From contig NZ_SACM01000002.1 in the NCBI RefSeq assembly GCF_004004565.1, positions 124,001 to 188,000 on the forward strand: a DNA stretch of 64,000 bases, written 5' to 3'. Under the pieces are notes generated by a model. It was not told the DNA's origin. It made no database searches and saw nothing but the letters and a program-made list of their open reading frames with translations. The stretch is from Inhella crocodyli (GTDB lineage: Bacteria; Pseudomonadota; Gammaproteobacteria; Burkholderiales; Burkholderiaceae_C). Position 1 is the stretch's first letter. The number at the start of each line of letters is the position of its first letter. Position numbers and translations under genes: made by a program. Positions 46,484 through 55,800 of this stretch are shown in pieces.

Positions 46484-47367
46484 GCGGTGTTCTTGTTGCG
46501 GCCCAGCAGCTTGCCGATGCCGCCCACCAGGGCGATGCCGCCGATCAGGAAGACCTTGGCGAACTTGGCCAGGAAGCCGGCGATGACGGCGAACAGCCCC
46601 AGCTTCTTGGCGCCCACGCCCAGCACGAGCGCCGCCAGACCGTATTCGGCCACCTTGTCGGTGCGGCTGTCGAAATCGGCGTAGCGCTTGCCGTCCACAA
46701 AGGCGATGGCGCCCAGCAGCTCTTGGGCCACGGCCTTGTGCTGCGGCAGGTCCTTGAGGTCGGTGACCAGGTTCAGGCTCAGGTAGCCCTCGCGGCCCAG
46801 GGCGAAGGTGTTGTAGTTGACGCCTTGCTCGGCGGTGGCCGGGGCGCCCTTGTCCTTGCTGGCCATGGCCCACACCAGGCGGTGGGTGCTGGCGTCGTAG
46901 GCGGGCTTCTCGGCCCAGCCGACGATTTCCATCGCCGCGCCGCCGAGCTTGATGCGTTCCTCGTTGGCCGCCTCGGTGCCTTCGCGGTAGCTCTTCAGCA
47001 GGTCGTCGGCGTTCCAGTCTTTGGCGTCGTCGTCCTTGATGTAGCCACCGCCTTCCCAGCTGATCAAGGCGAACCAGCCCTCGCGCGTCTCGGGCAGCAC
47101 CAGGCCGCGCACGTCGCGGTGCTCGCCGGGGTTGCCCATGAGGCGCAGCAGGTTGCCGGCGTGCGGTTGCGGCACGAAGCGCCGGCCCGCGGGCACCTTC
47201 AAGGTGGCTTGGTTGTCGAGCTTGACCTCGCCAGGTCCGGTGACGGCCGCCGCCAGGGCCTCCGTCAGGGCCTTGGGCGGTTCGGCTTCGGGGGCCGGGC
47301 TTTGGGCCTGGGTGGCGGCGGCGGCCAGCAGCAGCGCCAGCGCGCGCAGGGGACGGAGGATGGACAT
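46480..47367 (-). CDS. DUF2167-family exported membrane-anchored protein
   Basis: 295 aa. Signal peptide MSILRPLRALALLLAAAATQAQ, then a soluble domain matching DUF2167: VPAGRRFVPQPHAGNLLRLMG, GWFALISWEGGGYIKDDD and TFALGREGYLSLNLVTDL (quoted in part). The C-terminus has one or two membrane helices (LGLFAVIAGFLAKFAKVFLI, then a Gly-rich helix) and a basic tail GRNKN. The likely topology is a periplasmic domain held by C-terminal helices. Function is unknown. It is the first gene of an operon with an M50 protease. Confidence 0.85.
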   Translation of the reverse strand: MSILRPLRALALLLAAAATQAQSPAPEAEPPKALTEALAAAVTGPGEVKLDNQATLKVPAGRRFVPQPHAGNLLRLMGNPGEHRDVRGLVLPETREGWFALISWEGGGYIKDDDAKDWNADDLLKSYREGTEAANEERIKLGGAAMEIVGWAEKPAYDASTHRLVWAMASKDKGAPATAEQGVNYNTFALGREGYLSLNLVTDLKDLPQHKAVAQELLGAIAFVDGKRYADFDSRTDKVAEYGLAALVLGVGAKKLGLFAVIAGFLAKFAKVFLIGGIALVGGIGKLLGRNKNTA

Positions 47368-47455
47368 GGAGACTCCCTGGTTCTTGGAAAGCCGGGGAGT
47401 GTAGGAATGCCCTTTCCAATTTGAGGGCCTTCAACCCAGGGGGGCGTCTCCAAAA

Positions 47456-47493
47456 GCAACACGCCCGCGCGGCAGGGCCGGCGGGCGTGTTGC
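47456..47493 (-). terminator. Rho-independent terminator of the indolepyruvate oxidoreductase gene
   Basis: A 13-bp perfect stem (GCAACACGCCCGC / GCGGGCGTGTTGC) with a 12-base loop. Reading on the minus strand it is followed by TTTT. It lies 31 bases after the stop of the oxidoreductase gene. Confidence 0.88.
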
Positions 47494-47524
47494 GTGGGGG
47501 CGGGTGGCTTGAACCCTCAGGGCA

Positions 47525-50500
47525 TCAGGCGTTCCACTGCGCCAGCAGTTGCTGCCACTTGGTTTGCACCGCGTGGGCGTGGCGCTCTTTCACGTGGCCG
47601 AAGCCACGGATGTCCTCCGGCAGGCGGGCCAGTTCCAGGGCCTGGGGCAGGCGCTCGGCGCTCAAGCGGGCCAGGATCGCTTCGACGGTGGTGCGGTACT
47701 GCTGGATGAGCGCGCGCTCCATCTTGCGCTCGGCCGTGTGGCCGAAGACGTCCAAGGCCGTGCCGCGCAGGCCCTTGAGCTTGGCCAGCACGTGGAAGGC
47801 CGGGCGGATCCAGCGGCCCATGGGCTGCTTGACCAACTCGCCCTTGGCGTTCTTCTTGGCCAGCAGCGGCGGGGCCAGGTGGTGCACCAGCTTGTAGTCG
47901 CCTTCGAACTGCGCGGCCACCTTGTCGGTGAAGGCGCGGTCGGTGTGCAGGCGTGCCACCTCGTACTCGTCCTTGTAGGCCATCAGCTTGAACAGGTACT
48001 TGGCCACGGCCTCGGTCAGGGCGGTGCCTTGGCCCAGCTTCGCTTCTGCGGCGCGCACGCGCTCGACGAAGGCCTTGTACTCGCCGGCGTAGGCGGCGTT
48101 TTGGTAGCCGGTCAGGAACTCGACGCGCTTGGCCACGATCTCGTCCACGCCGGGACGCTTGACGAAGTTGATGACCGATTGCGCGGCGAACAGCGCGCGC
48201 ACCTTGGCAGCATCGACGGCGCAGCGGCGGCCCCACTCGAAGGCGGCCTTGTTGTTGTCGATCTGCACGCCGTTGAGCTCGATGGCGCGCATCAGGGCCG
48301 CGTAGCTCAGCGGGATGCGGCCTTGCTGCCAGGCGTAGCCCATCATCAGCGGGTTGGTGTAGATGCTGTCGCCCAGCAACTTCACGGCCACCTCTTCGGC
48401 GTCGAACTTGCCCAGCAGCTCCGCGCCCACGGCCTGTTCCAGCGCGGTTTCGCAGGCGGCGCCGGGGTGCTGCCAGTCGGCGTTCAGCACGAAGGTGGCG
48501 GTGGGGCTGCTGTGCGTGTTCAGGGCCACGTAGGTGCGGCCCGGGCGCATGACCTGCAGCGTGGCCTTGTTGGCGGCCACGATGGCGTCGCAGGCGATGA
48601 CGAGGTCGGCCTCGGCCGTGCCCACCTTGGTGCAGTGGATGGCGTCTTGGGTGTTGGCGATCTGGATGTGGCTCCAGGTGCTGCCGCCCTTTTGCGCCAA
48701 GCCGGCGGCGTCTTGCGTGACGACGCCCTTGCCTTCCAGGTGCGCGGCCATGCCCAGCAGTTGGCCGATGGTGATCACGCCCGTGCCGCCCACGCCGGCC
48801 ACCACGATGCCCCAGGCGGCGTCGCACATCGGCAGGGTGGGGTGGGGCAGTTCGCCGAGCGCGGCGGCGTCAAAGGGCGAGACCTTCTTGGCCTTGGCCT
48901 TCTTCATCTGGCCGCCCTCGACGGTGACGAAGCTGGGGCAGAAGCCTTTGACGCAGGAGAAGTCCTTGTTGCAGCTGTTCTGGTTGATTTGGCGCTTGCG
49001 GCCGAAGTCGGTCTCCAGCGGCTCGATCGACAGGCAGTTGCTCTGCACGCCGCAGTCGCCACAGCCTTCGCACACCAACTCGTTGATGACGACCCGCTTG
49101 TCGGGCTCGGCCAGCTTGCCGCGCTTGCGGCGGCGGCGCTTCTCGGTGGCGCAGGTCTGGTCGTAAATGATGGCGGTGACGCCGGGGATCTCGCGGAACT
49201 CGCGCTGGATGGCGTCGAGTTCGTCGCGGTGGTGCACCGTCACGCCGGGGGCCAGCACCACGCCGGTGTACTTCTCCGGCTGGTCGGTCACGATGACCAG
49301 CTTGGCCACGCCTTCGCTGAGCACCGACTGCATGATCTGCATCACCGAGTGGCCCTCGGGGCGTTCGCCCACGGTTTGGCCGCCGGTCATGGCGACCGCG
49401 TCGTTGTAGAGGATCTTGTAGGTGATGTTCACCCCGGCGGCGATGCTCTGGCGGATGGCCAAGATGCCGCTGTGGAAGTAGGTGCCGTCGCCCAGGTTGG
49501 TGAAGATGTGCTTTTCGGTGGTGAAGGGCTGTTGGCCCACCCAGGGCACGCCTTCGCCGCCCATCTGCGTGAAGGTGCTGGTGTTGCGCCCGGGCATCCA
49601 GCTGACCATGTAATGGCAGCCGATGCCGGCCACGGCGCGGGAGCCTTCGGGGACGCGCGTGCTGGTGTTGTGCGGGCAGCCGCTGCAGAACCAAGGCACG
49701 CGGTCGGCACCACCGGCCACGCTCAGTTCATCCGTCAGCGCGCGGTCCTTGGCCTCGATGACGGCCATGCGGGCGTCGAGGCGGGCCATGACGTCGGCGT
49801 CCACGCCCAGCTTCTTGAGGCGCTTGGTGATGGCGCGGGCGATGATGGCCGGGGTCAGGTCGGCCTGGGCGCGCAGCAGCCAGCGGTCGCTGGGGTTCGG
49901 GCGGTTCCACTCCCCGCCGCTCATGTCGCCCTCCGACTCCTCGAACTTGCCCATCACGTTGGGACGGACGTCGGGGCGCCAGTTGTAAAGCTCTTCTTTC
50001 AGTTGGTACTCGATGACCTGGCGCTTTTCTTCGACGACCAGGATCTCTTGCAGGCCGGTGGCGAAGTCGCGGGTGATCGTGGCTTCCAGCGGCCACACCA
50101 CGTTGACCTTGTGCAGGCGGATGCCCAGGCGGCGGCAGGTGTCGGTGTCCAGGCCGAGGTCGTGCAGGGCCTGGACAGTGTCGTTGTAGGCCTTGCCGCT
50201 GGCGATCAGGCCGAAGCGGTCGTTCGGGCCCTCGATGACGTTGTGGTTCAGCTTGTTGGCGCGCACGTAGGCCAGCGCCGCGTACCACTTGAAGTCCATC
50301 ATGCGGGCTTCTTGGTCCAACGGCGGGTCGGGCCAGCGGATGTGCACGCCGCCCGGGGGCATCTCGAAGTCGGTGGGCAGCACGATGTTGACGCGGTCGG
50401 GGCTCACGTCCACCGTGGCGCCGCTCTCGACGATCTCCTGGATCGTCTTCATGCCGCTCCACAGGCCGCTGTAGCGGCTCATGGCGAAGGCGTGCTGGCC

Positions 50501-51079
50501 CATGTCCAGGATGTCTTGCACCGTGGTCGGGAAGAAGACTGGGAAGCCCACGGCCTTGAAGACGTGGTCGCTCTGGTGCGCGGCCGTGCTGCTCTTGGCG
50601 ATGTGGTCGTCGCCGGCGATGGCGATCACGCCGCCATGCTTGGCGGTGCCGGCCATGTTGGCGTGCTTGAACACGTCGATGCAGCGGTCCACGCCCGGGC
50701 CCTTGCCGTACCAAATGCCGAAGACGCCGTCGTACTTCTTCTTGTCGGGGTACAGGTCGAGCTGCTGCGTGCCCCACACGGCGGTGGCGCCCAGCTCTTC
50801 GTTCACGCCCGGCTTGAAGACGACGTGGTTCTTCTCCAGGTGCTTGCGCGCGGCCCACAGGGCCTGGTCGTAGCCGCCCAAGGGCGAGCCGCGGTAGCCG
50901 CTGATGAAGCCGGCGGTGTTCAGGCCATGCATCGCGTCGCGGGCGCGTTGCAGCATCGGCAGGCGCACCAGGGCCTGGATGCCGCTCATGAAGGCGCGGC
51001 CACGGTCGAGTTGGTACTTGTCGTCCAGCGTGACGGTGTCCAGCGCGCGGCGGATGTGCTCGGGCAGGGGGGCGTTCAT
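47525..51079 (-). CDS. Indolepyruvate ferredoxin oxidoreductase, fused alpha/beta/gamma chain
   Basis: 1184 aa. It oxidatively decarboxylates aryl pyruvates (from aromatic amino acids) to acyl-CoA, passing electrons to ferredoxin, in the cytoplasm. The N-terminal pyrimidine-binding part has GFISGYRGSPLGGYDQALW. The thiamine-diphosphate part has CSGCPHNTSTRVPEGS and NLGDGTYFHSG. A Cys region VCEGCGDCGVQSNC with CNKDF and CVKGFC can hold iron-sulfur clusters. The gamma-type part starts at VAGVGGTGVITIGQLLG. This single-chain form is common in aerobic Betaproteobacteria. A divergent Lrp/AsnC gene is the probable regulator. Confidence 0.92.
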   Translation of the reverse strand: MNAPLPEHIRRALDTVTLDDKYQLDRGRAFMSGIQALVRLPMLQRARDAMHGLNTAGFISGYRGSPLGGYDQALWAARKHLEKNHVVFKPGVNEELGATAVWGTQQLDLYPDKKKYDGVFGIWYGKGPGVDRCIDVFKHANMAGTAKHGGVIAIAGDDHIAKSSTAAHQSDHVFKAVGFPVFFPTTVQDILDMGQHAFAMSRYSGLWSGMKTIQEIVESGATVDVSPDRVNIVLPTDFEMPPGGVHIRWPDPPLDQEARMMDFKWYAALAYVRANKLNHNVIEGPNDRFGLIASGKAYNDTVQALHDLGLDTDTCRRLGIRLHKVNVVWPLEATITRDFATGLQEILVVEEKRQVIEYQLKEELYNWRPDVRPNVMGKFEESEGDMSGGEWNRPNPSDRWLLRAQADLTPAIIARAITKRLKKLGVDADVMARLDARMAVIEAKDRALTDELSVAGGADRVPWFCSGCPHNTSTRVPEGSRAVAGIGCHYMVSWMPGRNTSTFTQMGGEGVPWVGQQPFTTEKHIFTNLGDGTYFHSGILAIRQSIAAGVNITYKILYNDAVAMTGGQTVGERPEGHSVMQIMQSVLSEGVAKLVIVTDQPEKYTGVVLAPGVTVHHRDELDAIQREFREIPGVTAIIYDQTCATEKRRRRKRGKLAEPDKRVVINELVCEGCGDCGVQSNCLSIEPLETDFGRKRQINQNSCNKDFSCVKGFCPSFVTVEGGQMKKAKAKKVSPFDAAALGELPHPTLPMCDAAWGIVVAGVGGTGVITIGQLLGMAAHLEGKGVVTQDAAGLAQKGGSTWSHIQIANTQDAIHCTKVGTAEADLVIACDAIVAANKATLQVMRPGRTYVALNTHSSPTATFVLNADWQHPGAACETALEQAVGAELLGKFDAEEVAVKLLGDSIYTNPLMMGYAWQQGRIPLSYAALMRAIELNGVQIDNNKAAFEWGRRCAVDAAKVRALFAAQSVINFVKRPGVDEIVAKRVEFLTGYQNAAYAGEYKAFVERVRAAEAKLGQGTALTEAVAKYLFKLMAYKDEYEVARLHTDRAFTDKVAAQFEGDYKLVHHLAPPLLAKKNAKGELVKQPMGRWIRPAFHVLAKLKGLRGTALDVFGHTAERKMERALIQQYRTTVEAILARLSAERLPQALELARLPEDIRGFGHVKERHAHAVQTKWQQLLAQWNA

Positions 51080-51187
51080 CGGCAAGGCTCCTGGCCTGGG
51101 GGTCGGTTGAGTGTGCGCTGATGGGCGCGGCAACGGCCTGCGGGCAAGCCCTTGTGGGGCCAGCGCAGGCAACCCGGCAGTGTAGGA

Positions 51188-51204
51188 ACTTCGTGCGGCG
51201 AAGT
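51188..51204. promoter_or_regulatory. 6-5-6 inverted repeat in the oxidoreductase/Lrp divergent promoter region
   Basis: ACTTCG TGCGG CGAAGT, 109 bases before the oxidoreductase start and 72 before the Lrp start. A second, smaller dyad GATTG AG CAATC is at 51233-51244. Both are candidate sites for the Lrp-family regulator. Confidence 0.4.
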
Positions 51205-51275
51205 GCTTGCGATGTTTGCGCCAAAAACCGAAGATTGAGCAATCCTGTTGCTGTTGCTGTGCACAAAACGCCACC

Positions 51276-51863
51276 ATGACCGCCAAGAAGCCCGCTCGGG
51301 CGAAAGACCCTCGCGCCGCCGTGGCGCACCTGTCCAAGGCCGAAGAGGCCCCCGAGGCCGAGCGCAGCGGCAGCGCACTCGACCGCTATGACATCGCCAT
51401 CCTGGCCGCGCTGCAGCACGACGCGCGGCTGACCAACGCCGAGCTGGCCGCCCGCATCGGCCTGACCGCGGCGCCCACCTGGCGGCGCGTGCGCTGGCTG
51501 GAGGAGCAGGGCTACATCACCGGCTACCGCGCCGAGATCGACCGCCGCCGCATCGGCCTGGGCGTGCTGGCCTTCGTGCGCGTGGACGCCGACCGCAACA
51601 ACGCCGCCGCCACGCGCCAACTGGAGGCGTCATTGCGCGCGCTGCCCGAGGTCATCAGCTGCCACTACATCAGCGGCGCCGGCACCTTCGAATTGCAGGT
51701 GGTGGCCACCGACCTCGACGCGTTCAGCCGTTTCACGCTGGACACCCTCTTGGTGCTGCCCAACGTGGGCGACGTGCACACCAGCTTCAGCCTGGGCGAG
51801 GTCAAGGCCGCCGGGGCCTTGCCCCTGCAACATTTGGCACCGGCGGGCCGGTCTTTGGCTTGA
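51276..51863 (+). CDS. Lrp/AsnC-family transcriptional regulator
   Basis: 195 aa from the ATG at 51276. A basic N-terminal extension of about 40 residues (TAKKPARAKDPR) precedes the helix-turn-helix: LDRYDIAILAALQHDARLTN, ELAARIGLTAAPTWRRVRWL. The C-terminal ligand-sensing RAM domain includes VLAFVRVDADRNN, LPEVISCHYISGAGTFELQV and TLLVLPNVGDVHTSFSL. Lrp-type proteins sense amino acids. Placed head-to-head with indolepyruvate oxidoreductase, it probably responds to aromatic amino acids or their keto acids. Confidence 0.92.
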   Translation: MTAKKPARAKDPRAAVAHLSKAEEAPEAERSGSALDRYDIAILAALQHDARLTNAELAARIGLTAAPTWRRVRWLEEQGYITGYRAEIDRRRIGLGVLAFVRVDADRNNAAATRQLEASLRALPEVISCHYISGAGTFELQVVATDLDAFSRFTLDTLLVLPNVGDVHTSFSLGEVKAAGALPLQHLAPAGRSLA

Positions 51864-51907
51864 CGGATTCCCATCCCTTGGGCGGCGCATGTACCCTCAA
51901 GGCGCCC

Positions 51908-52993
51908 ATGACCGACGCTGCCGCTTCGACGCCGGACGACCGCCGTGCTGCCATCGCCCAATCGGCGGTGGTGGTGGCGGCGTCGGCCGTCTGCCAGCTC
52001 GTTTTCTTGTGGGTCGGCCGCCAAGCCGGCACGCCGTGGCCCTGGCTGTTGGCGGCCGCTGGCGCGGCGTTCGGCGGCTTGGTGCTGTTGCACCTGTTGA
52101 TCCGTTCGGGCTGGTCCGAGCGCTTGGAGGATCCCAGCCTCAGCCAAGCCCACATTCAGTACGGCACCTTGTCCATGGCCATTGCCTATCCCCTGATGGG
52201 GGTTTATGGCTCGTTGGTGCTGCCCCTGGCCGTGGCCTTGCTGACCTTCGGCGTGTTCGCGCTGCGCGGCCGGCAGTTCACTGGTTTGGCGCTGTGGGCC
52301 TTGGGCGTGCTGGGAACGGGCATGGCCGTGGCTGTGCTGGGCTGGCCGCGCCAAGTGCCTGGGGATTTGGCCCTCGGGCAGTTCATGGCGCTGTGCATCG
52401 CCATGCCGTCCATTGCTTGGTTCGCCGCGCGCATTTCGGTGTTGCGCCACCGGTTGGAGCAGCAGCGCAGCGAGTTGAGCGAGGCCTTGGTGCGCATCGA
52501 GCACCTGGCCACGCGGGACGCCCTGACGGGCTTGGCCAATCGCCGTCACGCCGAGGCGGTCTTGGACCAGACCCTGCGCCGCCAGCGCCGCGGGGGGCGG
52601 CCGGCAGCGCTGGCCTTGGTCGACCTGGACCACTTCAAGCGGGTGAACGACCGCCACGGCCACGCCGTGGGCGATGCCGTGCTGGTGGCCTTCGCGCGGG
52701 CGGCCGAATCGGCCCTGCGCGACACCGACCTCGTGGCCCGCTGGGGCGGCGAAGAGTTCTTGCTTTTGCTGGAAGGCAGCGACCCCCTGGCCGCCGAGTC
52801 CGCCTTGGCCCGTTTGCGAGCCACCGTGGCCGAACTCGCCGTGTCCGCGGGCGACGAAATCTTGCGCTTCACCTTTTCTGCCGGACTCACCCCCTGGCAG
52901 GCCGGTGACACCGCCGCGCGCTGGTTGGACCGCGCCGACCGCGCGCTGTACGAAGCCAAGGCCGCTGGCCGCGACCGCACCGTGTTGGCATGA
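51908..52993 (+). CDS. Diguanylate cyclase, membrane-anchored (first of a tandem pair)
   Basis: 361 aa from the ATG at 51908. About six membrane helices (20-180) contain the motif [14 protein letters not shown] at a cytoplasmic turn. A short coiled linker leads to a GGDEF domain: [35 protein letters not shown] and the active site GGEEF (280-284). RDTD (271-274), five residues upstream, is an intact RxxD inhibitory site, so the enzyme should make c-di-GMP and be product-inhibited. No EAL domain. The next gene is a close paralogue. It starts 44 bases after the Lrp stop. Confidence 0.92.
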   Translation: MTDAAASTPDDRRAAIAQSAVVVAASAVCQLVFLWVGRQAGTPWPWLLAAAGAAFGGLVLLHLLIRSGWSERLEDPSLSQAHIQYGTLSMAIAYPLMGVYGSLVLPLAVALLTFGVFALRGRQFTGLALWALGVLGTGMAVAVLGWPRQVPGDLALGQFMALCIAMPSIAWFAARISVLRHRLEQQRSELSEALVRIEHLATRDALTGLANRRHAEAVLDQTLRRQRRGGRPAALALVDLDHFKRVNDRHGHAVGDAVLVAFARAAESALRDTDLVARWGGEEFLLLLEGSDPLAAESALARLRATVAELAVSAGDEILRFTFSAGLTPWQAGDTAARWLDRADRALYEAKAAGRDRTVLA

Positions 52994-53061
52994 GCCGGAG
53001 GCGTTTCGCCGCGTTTCGAAGGTAGGCTGCGCGCAGCACCGCTTGCCCATTCGCCTGCCGC

Positions 53062-54186
53062 ATGCCCGACGCGTCAACGTCCACCGTCGCTCCCGCCCCT
53101 GCGGCTGGGCGAAGCGCTGCCGCCGCCCAGCGCTTGCGGGTGGGCCAGTTCTTGTTGGCCTCGGTGCTGATGGGCGCTCACGTCGTGTTCGTCATCAGCA
53201 TCGGCACCTGGACCGAGGTCCCCGCCGTGCCGCTGTGGAGCTGGGCCGCGGTCACCGTGGCCACCTACGTGGCGTTTTACGTCGCCCTTCGCTCCGGCTG
53301 GTCGGAGCGCCTGCGCGATCCCTCCATGACCCAGCACCAGGTCGTGGCCTCCCTGGTCTTCGCCGGCGTGTCGTACCTGTTCTTGGGGCCCGTTCGGGGC
53401 CTGCTGCCCGGTGCCATGCTGGTGGTGGTGTGCTTCGGCATGTTCAAGCTGCGGGTGCGCACGGTGCTGGGCGTGGCCCTCTTGGGCTGGTTGGTGCTGG
53501 CCGCGGCCGTGGGCTTGCACCTGGCTTTGGCCCCGCCCCCGGTGGACCCCACCCTGGACCTGGCGCACCTGTTCGCTGCATTCGTGATGTTCATGGCCGT
53601 GGGCCTGCTGGCCGGCCGCCTGTCGCGCATCCGCGCGCGGCTGACGGCGCAGCGCGAGCAGCTCAACGAGGCCTTGGCCCGCATCGAGGCCCTGGCGCAC
53701 CGCGACGCCCTGACCGGGCTGTTCAACCGACGCTTTGCCGACGAGGTGCTGCTCCAGGCCGTGCAGCGCCAGCGCCGGCAGCCCCACCCGCCGCTGTGCG
53801 TGGCCATCGTGGATCTGGACCACTTCAAGCGGGTCAACGACCGCCACGGCCACGCCGTGGGCGACGCCGTGCTTTGTGCGTTCGCCAAGGTGGGCCTGGC
53901 CACGCTGCGCAACACCGACACCCTGGCCCGTTGGGGCGGCGAAGAGTTCCTGCTCATCCTGCAGGCCAGCGATTTGATGGCCGCCGAGCTGGCGTTGGAG
54001 CGCCTGCGCACCGCCGTGGCGGCGCAGCCCTTGGCCCTGGACGGTGGCGACACGCTGCCCTATGCGTTTTCGGCCGGCCTCACGGCGTGGCGACCCGGTG
54101 ACGCCTTGGCCCACCTGCTCGAGCGCGCCGACCGCGCGCTCTACCAGGCCAAGGCCGAGGGACGCAACCGGGTGGTGACCTTGTGA
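53062..54186 (+). CDS. Diguanylate cyclase, membrane-anchored (second of a tandem pair)
   Basis: 374 aa. Same plan as the preceding gene: about six membrane helices with [14 protein letters not shown], a linker [20 protein letters not shown], and a GGDEF domain with [18 protein letters not shown], active site GGEEF (292-296) and RxxD site RNTD (283-286). The sensor halves are more diverged than the catalytic halves, suggesting duplication and specialisation. Its last four bases (GTGA) overlap the start of the next gene. Confidence 0.92.
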   Translation: MPDASTSTVAPAPAAGRSAAAAQRLRVGQFLLASVLMGAHVVFVISIGTWTEVPAVPLWSWAAVTVATYVAFYVALRSGWSERLRDPSMTQHQVVASLVFAGVSYLFLGPVRGLLPGAMLVVVCFGMFKLRVRTVLGVALLGWLVLAAAVGLHLALAPPPVDPTLDLAHLFAAFVMFMAVGLLAGRLSRIRARLTAQREQLNEALARIEALAHRDALTGLFNRRFADEVLLQAVQRQRRQPHPPLCVAIVDLDHFKRVNDRHGHAVGDAVLCAFAKVGLATLRNTDTLARWGGEEFLLILQASDLMAAELALERLRTAVAAQPLALDGGDTLPYAFSAGLTAWRPGDALAHLLERADRALYQAKAEGRNRVVTL

Positions 54187-54806
54187 GGCGGCGCCTTGCC
54201 CTCCACGCCGCCTGCGTGGCCTGCTTGGCGCAGGGCCTGCCCGTTCACGCCGCCGAGCCGGTGATGCTGCTCGTCGAGTTGCGCTGGGTGGTGCTCAGCA
54301 CCCCTGCGGCTGCTGGCCTGAGCAGCGCGGGCCAACCCCGCGGCGGCACCACCTTGGGCACGCAGGCCGCAGGCGACGGCGTCGAGCCCCTGGGCCCCGC
54401 GATGCGCGTGCTGGCCGGGGAGGCGCTGAGCTGGTCCTTGGGCCGCGAGACCGCCGAGTTGCCCGTGACCTGGGCCTGGCCCCAAGTGGCCGGCGTGCCC
54501 GTTCAAGTGCCCGCGCCCTTGCGCCAGGGTCAAGAGCGCCGCTGGCGCCTCGACGTCCAAACCCGCTGGCCCAAGCCAAGCGGCCCCGTGCTGCTGCAAC
54601 TCCGCTGGTCCACCGAGGGCGACGGCGACCCCGGCGAACGCCTGGCCACCACCCTGCGTGTGCCGCTGGGTCGTTGGACGACCGTGGCCCTCCACAACGA
54701 AGGCGCTGCCGCGCTGCCCGCCAACCGCGGCGAGTTGCGCAGCAGCGCTGCCCGCCCCCAGCGCACCCGCGAGTTGCAGGTGCGCGTCAGCCCCGTCCTC
54801 GAATGA
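54183..54806 (+). CDS. Exported protein of unknown function
   Basis: 207 aa from a GTG at 54183 that overlaps the cyclase stop. Signal peptide [25 protein letters not shown]. The mature part appears beta-rich: [36 protein letters not shown], and a C-terminal [12 protein letters not shown]. No domain was recognised. Several beta-strands followed by charged loops suggest a small secretin-like or pilin-like N-domain, but this is only impression. It overlaps mgsA by four bases, so cyclase, this gene and mgsA are one transcription unit. Confidence 0.6.
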   Translation: MRRRLALHAACVACLAQGLPVHAAEPVMLLVELRWVVLSTPAAAGLSSAGQPRGGTTLGTQAAGDGVEPLGPAMRVLAGEALSWSLGRETAELPVTWAWPQVAGVPVQVPAPLRQGQERRWRLDVQTRWPKPSGPVLLQLRWSTEGDGDPGERLATTLRVPLGRWTTVALHNEGAAALPANRGELRSSAARPQRTRELQVRVSPVLE

Positions 54807-55216
54807 CCGACTCCCTGCGCATCGCCCTCATCGCCCACGACCGCTGCAAAGACGCCATGGTGGCCTTGGCCAAGGAGTTTGCCGACCGCCTGCGCCCCTG
54901 CGTGCTGATGGCCACCGGCACCACCGGCGGCCGCTTGCAGGCCGAGGTGGGATTGACCTTGCACCGCTACCTGAGCGGGCCGCTGGGGGGCGACCTGCAA
55001 ATCGGCGCGCGCCTGGCCGAAGGCGGCGTCGACGCCGTGGTGTTCCTGCGCGACCCGATGACGCCCCAGCCGCACGAGCCCGACATCAACGCCTTGGTGC
55101 GCGCTTGCGACGTGCACAACGTGCCCTGCGCCACGAACGTGGCGGGGGCGCGCTTGCTGCTCGGTGCGTTGCTGCGGGATCCGGCGTCAGGGCCAGCGAC
55201 GCGGTCTGGGCCCTGA
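54803..55216 (+). CDS. mgsA: Methylglyoxal synthase
   Basis: 137 aa. It converts dihydroxyacetone phosphate to methylglyoxal and phosphate, a bypass of lower glycolysis when phosphate is short. Conserved segments: [12 protein letters not shown] with His12 and Asp13, [28 protein letters not shown] with Asp64, the general base region, [14 protein letters not shown] with Asp84 and His91, and [13 protein letters not shown]. The usual HDPD near the end of this region is HEPD here. The ATG overlaps the preceding gene by four bases. The C-terminus is slightly shorter than in enteric proteins. Confidence 0.93.
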   Translation: MTDSLRIALIAHDRCKDAMVALAKEFADRLRPCVLMATGTTGGRLQAEVGLTLHRYLSGPLGGDLQIGARLAEGGVDAVVFLRDPMTPQPHEPDINALVRACDVHNVPCATNVAGARLLLGALLRDPASGPATRSGP

Positions 55217-55308
55217 GTCAGCGTCGCCTGGGCGCCCGCTCCCTGGCGACCGGTCGATCTGCGGCGGAGCTTGGCCCCGCTGGGCGGGACGAAACCGCCT
55301 CGTGACCG

Positions 55309-55788
55309 CTACTCTAGGCCAAGAATGGCGCCGACCGACTCGCGAACCAGTTCCACCAACTCGGGGTCCATGAACCGGTACTCGTCCGGGATGTCGAGGA
55401 CGTGGATCGGCTTGTTGTCCAGCAGCCGCCTGTAGGCCGCCAGCAACCGAGACTTGTGCTTCTCTTCCATGACGAAGATGACTTGGGCCCAGGCCAAGTC
55501 AGCGACGGAGACGGGGTGCTTGGCGTTCGGGCTGGTGCCCGCTGAGCGAACGCACAGGGCTGGGTGCTTCCGCCAAACCTGCTCTGCCGTGGGGCTTCGC
55601 CATTGATTGCGACTGCACACGAACAAGACATTCGTTGGGGCTGGGCTTGGCAATTCTTCAGGCTCCTGCGTCAACTGCGCTTCGGTGACCCTGGGGTACT
55701 CCAGCCCGAGTTGCTTGGCACGCGCGAGCTTGACGGACCTCATGTAGAGGTGCTTCCAGTTCTTCTCGCGCTTGAATTCGGCGGGCAT
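55309..55788 (-). CDS. Low-molecular-weight tyrosine-phosphatase-like protein beside the cassette island
   Basis: 159 aa. The phosphatase P-loop is CSRNQWRSP (C-x5-R-S) in NVLFVCSRNQWRS. ARSAGTSP-like VRSAGTSPNAKHPVSVADL, IFVMEEKHKSRL and LDIPDEYRFMDPELV match the small group of LMW-PTP-related proteins often seen as accessory genes. An extra N-terminal stretch of about 50 basic residues (AEFKREKNWKHLYMRSVKLA) is unusual. The start codon lies 12 bases after the attC core of the neighbouring cassette, as for a cassette gene, but no attC follows its stop. G+C content is below that of the surrounding genome. Confidence 0.75.
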   Translation of the reverse strand: MPAEFKREKNWKHLYMRSVKLARAKQLGLEYPRVTEAQLTQEPEELPSPAPTNVLFVCSRNQWRSPTAEQVWRKHPALCVRSAGTSPNAKHPVSVADLAWAQVIFVMEEKHKSRLLAAYRRLLDNKPIHVLDIPDEYRFMDPELVELVRESVGAILGLE

Positions 55789-55800
55789 GGCTCGTGATGC

